A stretch of DNA of 64,000 nucleotides from UBA1672 sp965263215 (GTDB lineage: Bacteria > Pseudomonadota > Alphaproteobacteria > Micavibrionales > Micavibrionaceae), in NCBI GenBank assembly GCA_965263215.1, contig OZ253663.1:1054001-1118000 (forward strand), read 5' to 3'. The translations under genes were made by a program, and so were the position numbers. The notes beneath the pieces are model-generated. The model searched no databases and was not told the DNA's origin. It saw nothing but the letters and a program-made list of their open reading frames with translations. Numbering within the stretch: the stretch's first letter is position 1; each line of letters opens with the position of its first letter. Shown one piece after another: positions 50,660-59,834 of the stretch.

Positions 50660-51013
50660 ATGACAAAAATAGATGTAAAAGAAGAGATCAGAGGGCTTTT
50701 GGGCAATCGCGATCAGATTATGTTCTACGCAACGTCGGGATATAGTGATGGTCGTTCATCGGATGACGGGCGTCGTCTTGATCAAATTGCAGAGCAGTTG
50801 GCCGAGTTTGGTATCACAGATGAGAATATGACGTTGGATCGATTTAATGAAGATTTAGAACGTGGCCTGATTACGTTGCCGGAGCAAAAATCAATGGCGG
50901 GCTCTATGTTCGATAAGGTCACAAGTTGGCTTGGTGGCGGTGAGAAGAAGCCCAGTAAGTTCGATGAGCGTCTTGCGCGTATCGCCGCTGAGAATACGCA
51001 TGATCATGATTAA
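50660..51013 (+). CDS. Hypothetical protein, unknown
   Basis: 117 aa from ATG 50660 (AAGG upstream; TTG 50654 would add two residues). Acidic N-terminal half with a repeated short motif (DGRSSDDGRRLDQIAEQLAEFG), then MFDKVTSWLGGGEKKPSKFDERLARIAAE. No domain recognised. Own promoter and strong terminator, hence a single-gene unit. Confidence 0.75.
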   Translation: MTKIDVKEEIRGLLGNRDQIMFYATSGYSDGRSSDDGRRLDQIAEQLAEFGITDENMTLDRFNEDLERGLITLPEQKSMAGSMFDKVTSWLGGGEKKPSKFDERLARIAAENTHDHD

Positions 51014-51038
51014 TGTGTGATTTTGACTATATAATAAG

Positions 51039-51069
51039 AAAGCCGATCAGATGTGAGCGGCTTTTTTTT
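51039..51069 (+). terminator. Intrinsic terminator
   Basis: AAAGCCG (51039-51045) pairs with CGGCTTT (51058-51064), with an inner TCA/TGA pair, followed by a run of T. Confidence 0.85.
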
Positions 51070-51097
51070 ATGGGTTATTCTCATGGGGTACGTTGAT

Positions 51098-52105
51098 CTA
51101 TGTTTCCATCGGTTGGTATAAATCAAACACATCAATAATCTCAAGAAGCTGTTCGACTTCCTTTTTACACTGCATCGCCTGTGTTTTTGTTGTGACAGGC
51201 ACAAACAGATCGGATGCTTCGAACATATCCTTATCATAGGGAATCATCATAAAGACGTGCTTCCCACCGAACAGAACAGCCGTAAGCGGCGATTCATCAA
51301 AAATGTCTGCCGCTTCGGCAAGCTCTTTCAATAGACGTTCACCAATTACAAGCTCTGCGCTTTCAGGCTTGGTTGAATAAATTGTAAACTTATCCCAGTC
51401 AGGGTTAGAGACGCTCACATGAACTTCGCTCATGGTTTTCCAACGTGTTTTAGAATAGGCCTTCACCATTTTATCATTGGCGGTGATAATCGTATGGCCT
51501 TCAAATACTTCCTCCGGCGTTTCTAACAGCACGAATATACCGCTGAATACGGGTTGGCCTTTGCGCGTTTTAGAGTATAGGCGCGCTTCCGAGAATATAA
51601 CCTTCACACCTTTATAAGAGCCCATAAAGCAATCTTCGGCTTCGTACACGTCATGTGCAGGCACAACGGCGAGTTTTTCGATTGTCTTCGCACTGACGCC
51701 GCGATTTTGGTGATAGCTCAAACCGTTTAAGGCTTTCGCCAGTTTTGGCATAAAGACGGTTTTATGTTCCCGCGCATATGTCTTGAGCGGGCCGCCTGAC
51801 CAGAAGTGCAGGAAAATTGACGGGATAATGGAAATGACCAAAAACAAACATCCCAAGCCAAGCTGTGCCTGCATCAGGAAGAACCAGCCAAAGGCACCAA
51901 TACCAATCATGATGGAAAGAATACTAAGGTTCATCGCAACAAAACCGCGCGTACGGTGCTGTTTCATGCGGTTCAGGCGCATTTCTTCTGATTCTTTAAT
52001 CAGGCGATCTAGCTCGCGGGTAAATCGTTGATCATCAATTCGATCCAAAGAGCCATCATCCTGAAGCTCGTTGGTGTGCAGGTCTGCTTTTTTATCTATA
52101 TCCAT
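51098..52105 (-). CDS. DUF3137 membrane protein
   Basis: 335 aa. Charged cytoplasmic N-terminus (about 1-50), two adjacent membrane helices (about 54-98), then a soluble domain of about 230 residues matching the DUF3137 pattern (DCFMGSYKGVKVIFSEARLYSK..., FSGIFVLLETPEEVFEGHTII). Family function unknown. Monocistronic or first of the group to its left. Confidence 0.8.
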   Translation of the reverse strand: MDIDKKADLHTNELQDDGSLDRIDDQRFTRELDRLIKESEEMRLNRMKQHRTRGFVAMNLSILSIMIGIGAFGWFFLMQAQLGLGCLFLVISIIPSIFLHFWSGGPLKTYAREHKTVFMPKLAKALNGLSYHQNRGVSAKTIEKLAVVPAHDVYEAEDCFMGSYKGVKVIFSEARLYSKTRKGQPVFSGIFVLLETPEEVFEGHTIITANDKMVKAYSKTRWKTMSEVHVSVSNPDWDKFTIYSTKPESAELVIGERLLKELAEAADIFDESPLTAVLFGGKHVFMMIPYDKDMFEASDLFVPVTTKTQAMQCKKEVEQLLEIIDVFDLYQPMET

Positions 52106-52146
52106 GGGTGTTATCTAACCAGTCAAATGCGTTGAGCGCAAGCATT

Positions 52147-53004
52147 TTAGGATGTCGGTTTTTTGTCTGCAGAAAAATCAATGTCCGCGAGCGGTTCATA
52201 CCAATCACGGATCATGCCCGCATCCTCACGTGATGGATGATTAAAGGGCGGCTTTAATTTGCCGTTGAAATATTCTTTGACCAGGCGTTGCCAATATTCT
52301 TCTATATCGTGGTTATGGTAGGCGCACCAGTGCTCAAACCACACTGTGCCTGCACGTACATGTGTGACCTCATCATCATGAATGATTTTTAGCATGGCGG
52401 CCGTTTTATCATCGCCTTGTTTGTTCATCATCGCGATCATATTGGGCGTGACGTCAAGGCCGCGCGCCTCAAGCACCATGGGCACAATGGCCAGACGTGC
52501 GGCGAAGTCTTCGGCGGTGCGCTCACTTGCTTCCCACAATCCATCATGCGCGGGCAGGTCACCATAGGTGGCATCAAAATCATTGAGCCGATCTTCGAGC
52601 ATGAGGAAGTGTTTGGCCTCATCATCGGCGACCTTGACCCAATCATCAAAAAATGCACGCGGGATGGAAAAGCCGTCCTTTGTATTCTCATCAGAATATT
52701 TTGAAAAGCGCGCCATAATATCCCACGCCAAATCAATGGCATTCAGTTCGATATGGGCAATCGCATGGAGGAGGGCAACCTTAGAGGCATCCGTACCGGC
52801 CTTGCGGCGTTTGGGCATTTCTCTGGCGGGTCGTAGTTCGGGTTTTTCCGGCCTTGCGGGGCGGCTTTTTATGTTCGGTGCTGTGCCAATGTTCGGGATG
52901 GCTCCATCACGCCAGTCCTGCGCATGAGCGCGGCTCTTTTGTGCCTTTTGAATGGCATCACCGCATTCTAAAACATCTAATGCTGCTTCACAGAGAGTTA
53001 TCAT
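52147..53004 (-). CDS. DUF455 ferritin-like protein
   Basis: 285 aa. Carboxylate-rich four-helix pattern: LLHAIAHIELNAIDLAWD, DEAKHFLMLEDRL, RLAIVPMVLEARGLDVTP and IHDDEVTHVRAGTVWFEHW, giving the Glu and His ligands of a di-iron site typical of DUF455. Substrate unknown; some relatives resemble tRNA hydroxylase MiaE. Overlaps the GST-like gene by 4 bases. Confidence 0.9.
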   Translation of the reverse strand: MITLCEAALDVLECGDAIQKAQKSRAHAQDWRDGAIPNIGTAPNIKSRPARPEKPELRPAREMPKRRKAGTDASKVALLHAIAHIELNAIDLAWDIMARFSKYSDENTKDGFSIPRAFFDDWVKVADDEAKHFLMLEDRLNDFDATYGDLPAHDGLWEASERTAEDFAARLAIVPMVLEARGLDVTPNMIAMMNKQGDDKTAAMLKIIHDDEVTHVRAGTVWFEHWCAYHNHDIEEYWQRLVKEYFNGKLKPPFNHPSREDAGMIRDWYEPLADIDFSADKKPTS

Positions 53005-53726
53005 GCGCCGTAGACTTTTTCCTGAAACCGATTGGCATGATCACACAGGTTTTTTAAAAACAAGGTATGTTCCTTAAGCGGCGTATCAATCGGCGGCGCA
53101 ATAACCTGAATGACAAAGGCATGCGCCCAGATATCAAGTAATGTCGGTTTGCTTGATCCAAAGAACCACGTATCATCACCAAGCAGGGTCGATAGAGCAT
53201 CCATGTCGCGTGCACCTGCGGCGTATATATCTTCTCTGCTATGGCGGCCTGTACCTTGCCTATATAAGGCCTTGATTTTGCCTTGCCTGAATTTTTCACT
53301 GATGCGCCCGCGTAAAAAAGCAGGGACAGGGGCAAAGAATATATCCCGCACCACACTGAACCCCGGCTCATCAACCCAACGGGAATATAGTGCAACGAAA
53401 TATGTGGCCTCATCCAACATACGGCAAAAGGCATGTGATGTTGCCTTTTGCTCATCATTCAGATGCGCATTCATATCAATATTTTTGGTGTCGCACAGAT
53501 GACGAATAATCATGTGGGAATCCCCCATGGATTCACCATTTTCAAATACAACAAACGGCAACTTCTTTTTGGGCGCATTGCCCAATGATTTGCGTATGTC
53601 TTTACCGCCAAATTTGAACTCAATTTCGTTGAGCCTTAAAAAGCTTTCAAGTTTTACACAAAACGGACTGGGGTCGGATATGCCCCATTGCGGGCCGAAC
53701 TTATAAAGTGTCAGGGTCATTGGCAT
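53001..53726 (-). CDS. Glutathione S-transferase-like protein (metaxin/FAX type)
   Basis: 241 aa. Thioredoxin-like N-domain (LYKFGPQWGISDPSPFCVKLESFLRL, KKKLPFVVFENGESMGDSHMIIRHL) and a helical C-domain with LSTLLGDDTWFFGSSKPTLLDIWAHAFV, the pattern of the Failed-axon-connections/metaxin GST branch. Substrate unknown. Translationally coupled to the DUF455 gene. Confidence 0.88.
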   Translation of the reverse strand: MPMTLTLYKFGPQWGISDPSPFCVKLESFLRLNEIEFKFGGKDIRKSLGNAPKKKLPFVVFENGESMGDSHMIIRHLCDTKNIDMNAHLNDEQKATSHAFCRMLDEATYFVALYSRWVDEPGFSVVRDIFFAPVPAFLRGRISEKFRQGKIKALYRQGTGRHSREDIYAAGARDMDALSTLLGDDTWFFGSSKPTLLDIWAHAFVIQVIAPPIDTPLKEHTLFLKNLCDHANRFQEKVYGA

Positions 53727-53814
53727 TTTCCTGTGTTTCTTTCAAATAATTTATAACGGGTTTTATGGCTTTTTGACAGGTCTGAGGTCATAAAATATGT
53801 ACTTTTGAAATTAG

Positions 53815-53860
53815 TGCAAAAAAAACGAAAATAAGCCCCTTTTTTTGTTGCTTTTAGGGG
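53815..53860 (-). terminator. Intrinsic terminator of the 115-aa gene
   Basis: On the minus strand AGCCCCT and AGGGGCT (53834-53840 and 53856-53862 on the plus strand) form a stem followed, after a short AT stretch, by a long T-run. It lies about 100 bases after the stop of the gene at 53964-54311. Confidence 0.5.
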
Positions 53861-53940
53861 CTGGGGGGCATATAAAACCACCGTCCCTGGCTGTCTCTCC
53901 CCCACACACACTCCCTCTGACGGCCAGGGCTTTTTTTCTA
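53848..53940 (+). ncRNA. Candidate C-rich small RNA with own promoter
   Basis: TTGCTT (53848-53853), 17-base spacer and TATAAA (53871-53876) predict a start near 53883. A stem CCCTGGC (53885-53891)/GCCAGGG (53923-53929) is followed by CTTTTTTT, a good terminator. The loop is unpaired and C/U-rich with CUCUCCCCC and CUCCCUCU, able to pair with Shine-Dalgarno sequences. No ORF fits. Confidence 0.4.
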
Positions 53941-53963
53941 AAAATTTCAATGATTTATGTTTT

Positions 53964-54311
53964 TCAAAGCAAGCTGTTTATGACAGACCCTTTGGACGGA
54001 TTAAGCAGGTCTTCAAGCGGCTTGATGTTGCGGCCTTGTGGCTCTGTAATGCCAAGGCGCGTGCGGATATCAATAATGTCTTGAATGCTTTTTTCTATGC
54101 GCTCTTCAAACAGAGTATTCGTACTTGATTGCGTACGCTCTATGAAGGCTTCGGGGTCGGCGTCACGCTCACGGATTAATGCCAGATCATTGCGCAACTG
54201 CGTGGCCTTGCGGATAAGGTTTTCACCCACCAGAAAATTCTGCACGTCTTTGAAACTGCTGTTAAACGTTGGAAATGATGGTGTTGATACGGGCAAATCC
54301 TTTACCTCCAT
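53964..54311 (-). CDS. Hypothetical protein, unknown
   Basis: 115 aa, soluble and helical (VGENLIRKATQLRNDLALIRERDADPEAF, then an Arg/Ile-rich helix). No family recognised. Small; kept because the gene spacing and its downstream terminator fit a real transcript. Confidence 0.6.
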   Translation of the reverse strand: MEVKDLPVSTPSFPTFNSSFKDVQNFLVGENLIRKATQLRNDLALIRERDADPEAFIERTQSSTNTLFEERIEKSIQDIIDIRTRLGITEPQGRNIKPLEDLLNPSKGSVINSLL

Positions 54312-54355
54312 ATTTTTCCTATTATATCACGAAACAGGGCGAAATGGTCAGGAAA

Positions 54356-54541
54356 TTATTCGCTCATATGCAGGGGAACGGCTTCTACGGGTAGGATAAG
54401 GTCAGATTGCGCGCCCGTATCCGTGTACATATTACCCGTTAAAACACGTGCGGGGATCATGGTGACAGTCCCCAAAAGACGTCCGGTCTCACCGCAGCCG
54501 GTTAATGTAAGAATTGCTGTAAAAAGAAGAAGATGCTTCAT
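54356..54541 (-). CDS. Small lipoprotein, unknown
   Basis: 61 aa. Classical lipoprotein signal: MKHLLLFTAILTLTGC with lipobox LTGC and Cys at 16. The remaining 45 residues carry no known domain. AGTAACATC precedes the start without a strong Shine-Dalgarno. Located 12 bases after the methyltransferase-family gene on the same strand. Confidence 0.7.
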   Translation of the reverse strand: MKHLLLFTAILTLTGCGETGRLLGTVTMIPARVLTGNMYTDTGAQSDLILPVEAVPLHMSE

Positions 54542-54553
54542 GATGTTACTCCG

Positions 54554-55231
54554 TTAAATCCAACGGCGGACTTTTTTCTTATAGTCTGCATATTCATCGC
54601 CGAATTTATCGCTCATATATTCTTCCTCGGGGATAACCACACCAAGCGCGAGCGCGTAGAATAACGGGATAACCATCAAGAACATCATTACAGAATCCGC
54701 CATAAAGCTCAGGCCGATCAGGCCAAACAAAAACGCCATATAGATGGGGTTGCGGGAATATTGGTACGGCCCGTCTGATACAATCGCTGAAACAGGCTCA
54801 TCGGTGGGCACGCTTGTGCCTGCTGTCTTAAATGTCTTGAAGCTCCACTTCGCAACGGCAACTGATCCGGCAAATAAGAAAAACCCAATCCAGCCGAATA
54901 AACGACCACCCGCATAGGTGGGGAACATCCATTCTAGAACAATACCCGCCATAATCGCGAGCAGCAAAAGGAATGGCGGGTGCGTAATAACCTTCGCCGC
55001 ATCGTTTTCATTGGCGGCCTTTGTCTTCTTGGGCGGAATTTTAACCTTTAAATCGGCCTTAGATTTTTCTGCAGTTTTACTCGCCGCCGCAGGGGCTTTT
55101 TTCTTGGCGGGTGCTTTCTTCTTCGCAGCAGGCTTTTTTGCAGGTGTTTTCTTCTTCGCTGGGGCTTTTTTCGCCGTTTTCGGCTTAGTGCCTTCATTAT
55201 CCTGTTCGTCGGTTTTCTTCGCGTCAGCCAT
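54554..55231 (-). CDS. Isoprenylcysteine methyltransferase-family membrane protein with H1-like tail
   Basis: 225 aa. Residues about 15-65 are a Lys/Ala/Pro tail (KKAPAKKKTPAKKPAAKKKAP) like histone H1 or DNA-binding tails. The rest holds four to five membrane helices and the ICMT/PEMT signature: GPYQYSRNPIYMAFLFGLIGL and the C-terminal EEEYMSDKFGDEYADYKKKVRRWI. Substrate unknown. Such a tail on this membrane family is unusual. Overlaps the upstream gene by 8 bases. Confidence 0.88.
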   Translation of the reverse strand: MADAKKTDEQDNEGTKPKTAKKAPAKKKTPAKKPAAKKKAPAKKKAPAAASKTAEKSKADLKVKIPPKKTKAANENDAAKVITHPPFLLLLAIMAGIVLEWMFPTYAGGRLFGWIGFFLFAGSVAVAKWSFKTFKTAGTSVPTDEPVSAIVSDGPYQYSRNPIYMAFLFGLIGLSFMADSVMMFLMVIPLFYALALGVVIPEEEYMSDKFGDEYADYKKKVRRWI

Positions 55232-56042
55232 GTTCCTGTCCTGTCTTCCTGTTCTTCTTTGTCTTTACTGTTCCATCGGCGGTAAGATCAACATACCACA
55301 TGATAAGGGTGATGATGACTATAACACCAAATACAACGCCAACCCACAAATTAACCTGTTCGGGGGCGGGTGTGAAGCCTGTTTGATTGAGTAAGTAGGT
55401 GATGAAACTGTCGGGCAATTCGGTCGCGCCCAGTTTTTGTTTCACCGACCAATGCCAATGGGTGAGGGGGCAATAGCCAATAGAGCCGAGCATGTAGCCA
55501 ACGCCAAGCCAACAGGCCGTGGTGATCGCCACGCACCACCGATGGAACGGGCGCACCACCGCCAACAACCAGCCGAATAAATTCAGCATAATGATAAAGA
55601 TATGAAATCCATACAGGCCATAATCAAGCGCGGGCAGAACGTAAGGCTCCGTGAGATTATCATCATAAAAATAACTACTGAGCAGGATAAACCCTGTCAG
55701 CGTCAGCGCAAAAGCAAAGATAGAAGACAGACTGCATAGAAACTGCGCGAATTTCCCCGGCACATACCAAATATTATCCTTCTTAACGGTGACCTGATAA
55801 TCACACCATTTCCCCGCATAACACGTGAAAATCAACATAACCGTCATCGCCATGGACAGGATGAAACAATACAGAATGTTAGAGGGCTGCATTTGCACCA
55901 GATGAATATCGGTGGCAATCGTATCTTTTTTCACCGTTAAAATGCCAATAATAAAGGCGGTGTTGAGCACCATCAGCGCCTTCACCGCACCGGCGGCGAG
56001 GCTGTTTAAATGTTGCTTTTTCTGCTCTGGGGTTTCATTCAT
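55224..56042 (-). CDS. Polytopic membrane protein with DUF2784-like end
   Basis: 272 aa from ATG 56042 (MNETPEQKK; the frame opens 18 bases earlier). About seven membrane helices. The second half resembles DUF2784 (GYMLGSIGYCPLTHWHWSVKQKLG with the CPLT motif). The first half is not recognised, so this could be a two-part fusion. Function unknown. Confidence 0.7.
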   Translation of the reverse strand: MNETPEQKKQHLNSLAAGAVKALMVLNTAFIIGILTVKKDTIATDIHLVQMQPSNILYCFILSMAMTVMLIFTCYAGKWCDYQVTVKKDNIWYVPGKFAQFLCSLSSIFAFALTLTGFILLSSYFYDDNLTEPYVLPALDYGLYGFHIFIIMLNLFGWLLAVVRPFHRWCVAITTACWLGVGYMLGSIGYCPLTHWHWSVKQKLGATELPDSFITYLLNQTGFTPAPEQVNLWVGVVFGVIVIITLIMWYVDLTADGTVKTKKNRKTGQEHG

Positions 56043-56084
56043 CGGGCGTGAGTGTAGCACGAAGTGATGGGTTAGGGGAGTGGG

Positions 56085-56783
56085 CTAATCAACCTTCTTT
56101 TTCTTGTGCCATAATTTATAAATCCCGAAAGCGATGAGGATATAGAGGCCTAAGATTAACAAACATAAGATATATTCCATGCCATGAGGTTGCAAAGCCA
56201 TAAGAGTGCCTAAACAAAAAGAAGAGCCAACATAACCTACGTTTCTTAGAGGTTTTTTGTTCGTAAAGCACAGGAGCGCGCATAAAACAACGATTACGGA
56301 TAGAAAGAATCGTACAGTTTCATCTTTGCTGGGGCGTGGTTTGTAAATGAAAATATCTTTTTCGGGGTTTTGGGGGTTTACGAAAAAGCGGTGTGATCCT
56401 TTTTCTACCATTTCGTTTACAAAATTATTGTCTTGATAGGCGTAGTCTTTTCCTCGAAAGACTGTTTTGTCTGTTTCGTGTTCTTTACCTCTTAGTTCAA
56501 ATGTTAATCGAATGACTCGGGCAGTAGGGTAGATGTTTAAATCTTCGTTCTTGAGATTTGTCAAAGCGGTTAGGTTTAAAACTGAATAGATGCTAGTCGT
56601 GCCGTAGCCACTGTAGTTTATCGCTAAAGCAGCAAACCCTTGTTCAGGCCAATTAACCTCTGCGTCAACGGGTACAACGGTATTAAACAAATGATATTGC
56701 TGAATGACGTGACTGTTATAGTGAAAAAATTTCACTAGAATTAAAATCAGAATAACTGCCTTTAAGGCGCGTTTTTTTGTCAC
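56085..56783 (-). CDS. Membrane protein, DUF3592-like
   Basis: 232 aa. One N-terminal helix, an extracytoplasmic part with the strand pattern VIRLTFELRGKEHETDKTVF...HRFFVNPQNPEKD seen in DUF3592-type proteins, then three membrane helices at the C-terminus. Overlaps the lepA stop by 4 bases. AT-richer than lepA. Function unknown. Confidence 0.65.
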   Translation of the reverse strand: MTKKRALKAVILILILVKFFHYNSHVIQQYHLFNTVVPVDAEVNWPEQGFAALAINYSGYGTTSIYSVLNLTALTNLKNEDLNIYPTARVIRLTFELRGKEHETDKTVFRGKDYAYQDNNFVNEMVEKGSHRFFVNPQNPEKDIFIYKPRPSKDETVRFFLSVIVVLCALLCFTNKKPLRNVGYVGSSFCLGTLMALQPHGMEYILCLLILGLYILIAFGIYKLWHKKKKVD

Positions 56784-58588
56784 TCATCACCCATCTTCAG
56801 AGCTGCAATAAACGCGCTTTGTGGGATTTCGACGTTGCCGTACTGGCGCATTTTCGCCTTACCCTTTTTCTGCTTCTCGAGGAGCTTTTTCTTACGCGTG
56901 ATATCACCGCCGTAACATTTGGCGGTCACGTCTTTACGCAGGGCGCTGACATTTTCCCGCGCAATGATTTTACCGCCAATCGCGGCCTGAATGGCGATTT
57001 TGAACATTTGACGGGGGATCAAATCCTTGAGCCGTTCACACATGCCGCGCCCACGATGTTCCGCGCTGTCGCGGTGAACAATCATGGCGAGCGCGTCGAC
57101 GGGCTCCTCATTCACACGAATCTCCAGCTTCACGAGGTCATTTTCCCCGTACCCGTCCAATTCATAATCAAAACTGGCGTAACCCTTTGAGATGCTTTTC
57201 AAACGGTCATAAAAATCAAACACAACTTCGTTCAGGGGCAGGCGATACACCAGCATCGCGCGATCACCGACATAAGTCAGGTCAATCTGCACGCCGCGGC
57301 GATCCTGACAGAGTTGGAGCAGGCCGCCGACATATTCATCGGGCACAAGGATGGTTGCCTTAATCCAAGGCTCCTCAATGGTTTTGATCTTCACGACCTC
57401 TGGCATATCAACGGGGTTATAGAGCTCTATCTGTTCCCCATTCGTCATGTTGATTTTATACACCACAGACGGCGCGGTGGGGATGAGGTCTAGGTCAAAT
57501 TCACGCTCCAGACGTTCTTGAATAATCTCCATGTGAAGAAGCCCAAGGAAACCACAACGGAAACCAAGGCCGAGCGCTTGGGAGCTTTCCATTTCAAAGT
57601 GCAGGCTTGCGTCATTCAGGCGAATCTTACCAAGCGAATCACGGAGCTTTTCAAACTCGCTGGCGTCGGCGGGGTAGAAGGAACAAAACACCATCGGAAT
57701 AGAGGGTTTAAAGCCCGTCAGCGCCTTTTCACACGGGCGTTTCTCATCAGTGATCGTATCACCCACATTGGTTTCGGATATGTCCTTAATACTAGCGGTG
57801 ATGAAGCCCATCTCACCGGGGCCAAGTTCGGGCAGCTCCACCTTTTTCGGGGTGAACATACCGACGCGGTCAATCTCGCGGGTCGCGCCGTTGCTCATGA
57901 ATTTGATCTTTTGGCCTTTCTTCAGATAGCCGTCAATGACGCGCACCAAAACCACAACGCCGAGATAAATATCGTACCACGAATCAACAAGCAGGGCCTT
58001 GGTTGGCTCTTCCGCTTTGCCTTCATGCGGCGGGGGGAGTTTGGTTATGATCGCCTCGAGCAGGTCATCAATGCCTTCACCTGTCTTACCGGAGCAGGGG
58101 ATAGCGTCATCCGCGGGCAGGCCGATGACATCCTCAATCTGGTGGCGGGCATTGTCGATATCTGCGGCGGGCAGGTCGATTTTATTAATGACGGGGACGA
58201 TCTCATGGTTGTTATCGAGCGCCTGATACACGTTGGCGAGGGTTTGCGCCTCTACGCCTTGCGATGCATCCACCACGAGCAGGGAGCCTTCACACGACGC
58301 CAGAGAGCGCGACACTTCGTAGGCAAAGTCAACGTGGCCGGGCGTGTCCATCAGGTTCAACTGGTATTCAATCCCGTCTTTCGCGGTGTAGGCCAAACGC
58401 ACCGTTTGTGCCTTAATCGTGATGCCGCGCTCGCGCTCAATGTCGGTGTTATCAAGCACCTGTTCGGTCATTTCACGCTCTTCCAGACCGCCGCATGTTT
58501 GGATCAAACGATCCGCGAGGGTGGATTTGCCGTGGTCGATGTGGGCGATAATGGCGAAATTACGAATATGCTCTAATTTTTTTGTCAT
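56780..58588 (-). CDS. lepA: Elongation factor 4 (LepA)
   Basis: 602 aa translational GTPase. G1 AHIDHGKSTLADRL, G3 DTPGH, G4 NKIDLP, and the LepA-specific C-terminal domain ending KMRQYGNVEIPQSAFIAAL. Acts on stalled or mistranslocated ribosomes. Full length. Confidence 0.97.
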   Translation of the reverse strand: MTKKLEHIRNFAIIAHIDHGKSTLADRLIQTCGGLEEREMTEQVLDNTDIERERGITIKAQTVRLAYTAKDGIEYQLNLMDTPGHVDFAYEVSRSLASCEGSLLVVDASQGVEAQTLANVYQALDNNHEIVPVINKIDLPAADIDNARHQIEDVIGLPADDAIPCSGKTGEGIDDLLEAIITKLPPPHEGKAEEPTKALLVDSWYDIYLGVVVLVRVIDGYLKKGQKIKFMSNGATREIDRVGMFTPKKVELPELGPGEMGFITASIKDISETNVGDTITDEKRPCEKALTGFKPSIPMVFCSFYPADASEFEKLRDSLGKIRLNDASLHFEMESSQALGLGFRCGFLGLLHMEIIQERLEREFDLDLIPTAPSVVYKINMTNGEQIELYNPVDMPEVVKIKTIEEPWIKATILVPDEYVGGLLQLCQDRRGVQIDLTYVGDRAMLVYRLPLNEVVFDFYDRLKSISKGYASFDYELDGYGENDLVKLEIRVNEEPVDALAMIVHRDSAEHRGRGMCERLKDLIPRQMFKIAIQAAIGGKIIARENVSALRKDVTAKCYGGDITRKKKLLEKQKKGKAKMRQYGNVEIPQSAFIAALKMGDE

Positions 58589-58707
58589 GCTTACCTTCTT
58601 CTAACATGTGGGAAGATAAGGATTTTAAAGGCAAACAGCAATCAAAATCTTAATTGTCTTGTGATGAAAATCTGTTCATAATGATGCGTTGAAACGATGG
58701 GTTTGGT

Positions 58708-58992
58708 ATGAGCGATAAAGAAGACGAAATTGAATGGACGTTGTTGAAAGATGGTGTCGAGCAAGAGCCTGAACCGGAGGAAGTAGAAGTCGCAGAGCTT
58801 GATCCTGATTACGATGGGCCTGACTTGTTTGAAAAGTCTTACATGGAGGAGGACAATAACAAGCCGTCATGGATAATGGTGGCTGTGGTTGTTCTCTTGA
58901 TTTTGTCAGTATTCTGGAAAAAAATGATGGTGACGTATTTTCAAAAAAGTCCATCTCAGGTGGAGCAGCCTGTACAGGACAAGGCGCCATAG
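58708..58992 (+). CDS. Single-pass membrane protein, unknown
   Basis: 94 aa. Very acidic N-terminal half (about 1-50), one membrane helix (SWIMVAVVVLLILSVFW), short basic-then-polar tail. No family recognised. Divergent from lepA. Confidence 0.7.
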   Translation: MSDKEDEIEWTLLKDGVEQEPEPEEVEVAELDPDYDGPDLFEKSYMEEDNNKPSWIMVAVVVLLILSVFWKKMMVTYFQKSPSQVEQPVQDKAP

Positions 58993-59019
58993 TTTCTTTT
59001 TTTTATAAGTTTAGACAAT

Positions 59020-59044
59020 AAAAAACAGGCACTTATGCGCCTGT
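59020..59044 (-). terminator. Intrinsic terminator of the 87-aa gene
   Basis: ACAGGC (59025-59030) and GCCTGT (59039-59044) form a stem; on the minus strand it is followed by TTTTTT. Confidence 0.7.
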
Positions 59045-59076
59045 CTTTAAAATTCTGTATGCTTGGCCTTAAGTTA

Positions 59077-59340
59077 TTACATGTTAAAGGCTGCATTTGA
59101 TTCTGTGCCACCAACTTCGGCAACTTCCGGAGTGTCTTGGCCCGGCAAGAATGAAAGAGCACCAACTTCAACACCAGTACCATTTGCGGTTACTTCCATG
59201 TCGCCCGTTGCATCGACAACAAATGTTGCCACAAGTAAATTATCATCAGACAGAAAGTCCTCTGTCAATGGCACAAGGTTCGCACCATTCATTGTATCTG
59301 CTAGTTGTCCCGCGCCAACTAAATCAAAACCTTCATTCAT
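59077..59340 (-). CDS. Hypothetical small acidic protein, unknown
   Basis: 87 aa, very acidic and rich in Gly/Thr/Val (LLVATFVVDATGDMEVTANGTGVEVGALSFLPGQD), suggesting beta structure. No signal peptide seen and no family recognised. AAGGAGTG directly before the start codon and a terminator after the stop support expression. Confidence 0.7.
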   Translation of the reverse strand: MNEGFDLVGAGQLADTMNGANLVPLTEDFLSDDNLLVATFVVDATGDMEVTANGTGVEVGALSFLPGQDTPEVAEVGGTESNAAFNM

Positions 59341-59406
59341 TTTTCACTCCTTGTAGTTTTTTTGTTTTAAATTTTCAACCGCCTGATTAATCAGATCTTA
59401 TTGCTA

Positions 59407-59769
59407 TTAACTTTGTGAATGGATTATGAGGGGAATATATGTACCTTCTTTAGGTGAACCCGTATCATCGTCCATTAAAATCATTAGTATTTGATGACTG
59501 TTTTGCATGTTCTTGGATAATTCCCTTTTTATCGGTATTCCCAGGTCACGCGTTTCGCCACCGTCCATTACAAATCCAAGCTTACACAAATCTAAGTCAT
59601 ATTCAAACCACGAAAGCTCGTTTTTGAGTGGTTTATTATAAAAAACAGCACATCTACCGTCTTCTTTGATAGCCACCTCTATCTTTAGTTTGTTATCCTC
59701 TTCAACGCCGTAGAAGAAATCAACGATCGAACCTGTGTTGCCACTTTGGTCTTCTACCTGCTTATTCAT
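59407..59769 (-). CDS. Hypothetical protein, unknown
   Basis: 120 aa, acidic, probably beta-rich (KLKIEVAIKEDGRCAVFYNKPLKNELSWFEYDLD). No family recognised. AAAGAATTGGGACG lies before the ATG. One of three small unknown genes on this strand between lepA and the giant gene. Confidence 0.65.
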   Translation of the reverse strand: MNKQVEDQSGNTGSIVDFFYGVEEDNKLKIEVAIKEDGRCAVFYNKPLKNELSWFEYDLDLCKLGFVMDGGETRDLGIPIKRELSKNMQNSHQILMILMDDDTGSPKEGTYIPLIIHSQS

Positions 59770-59834
59770 CGTCCCAATTCTTTCTTACAAATAGTATATA
59801 ATGTTTTTCTTAAAAAAGCCCGTATTTTTTTCAG

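Noticed and set aside
57518..58576. Long open frame of 352 codons on the plus strand
   Set aside because: It lies wholly antisense to lepA, whose GTPase motifs are clear; codon pattern shadow.
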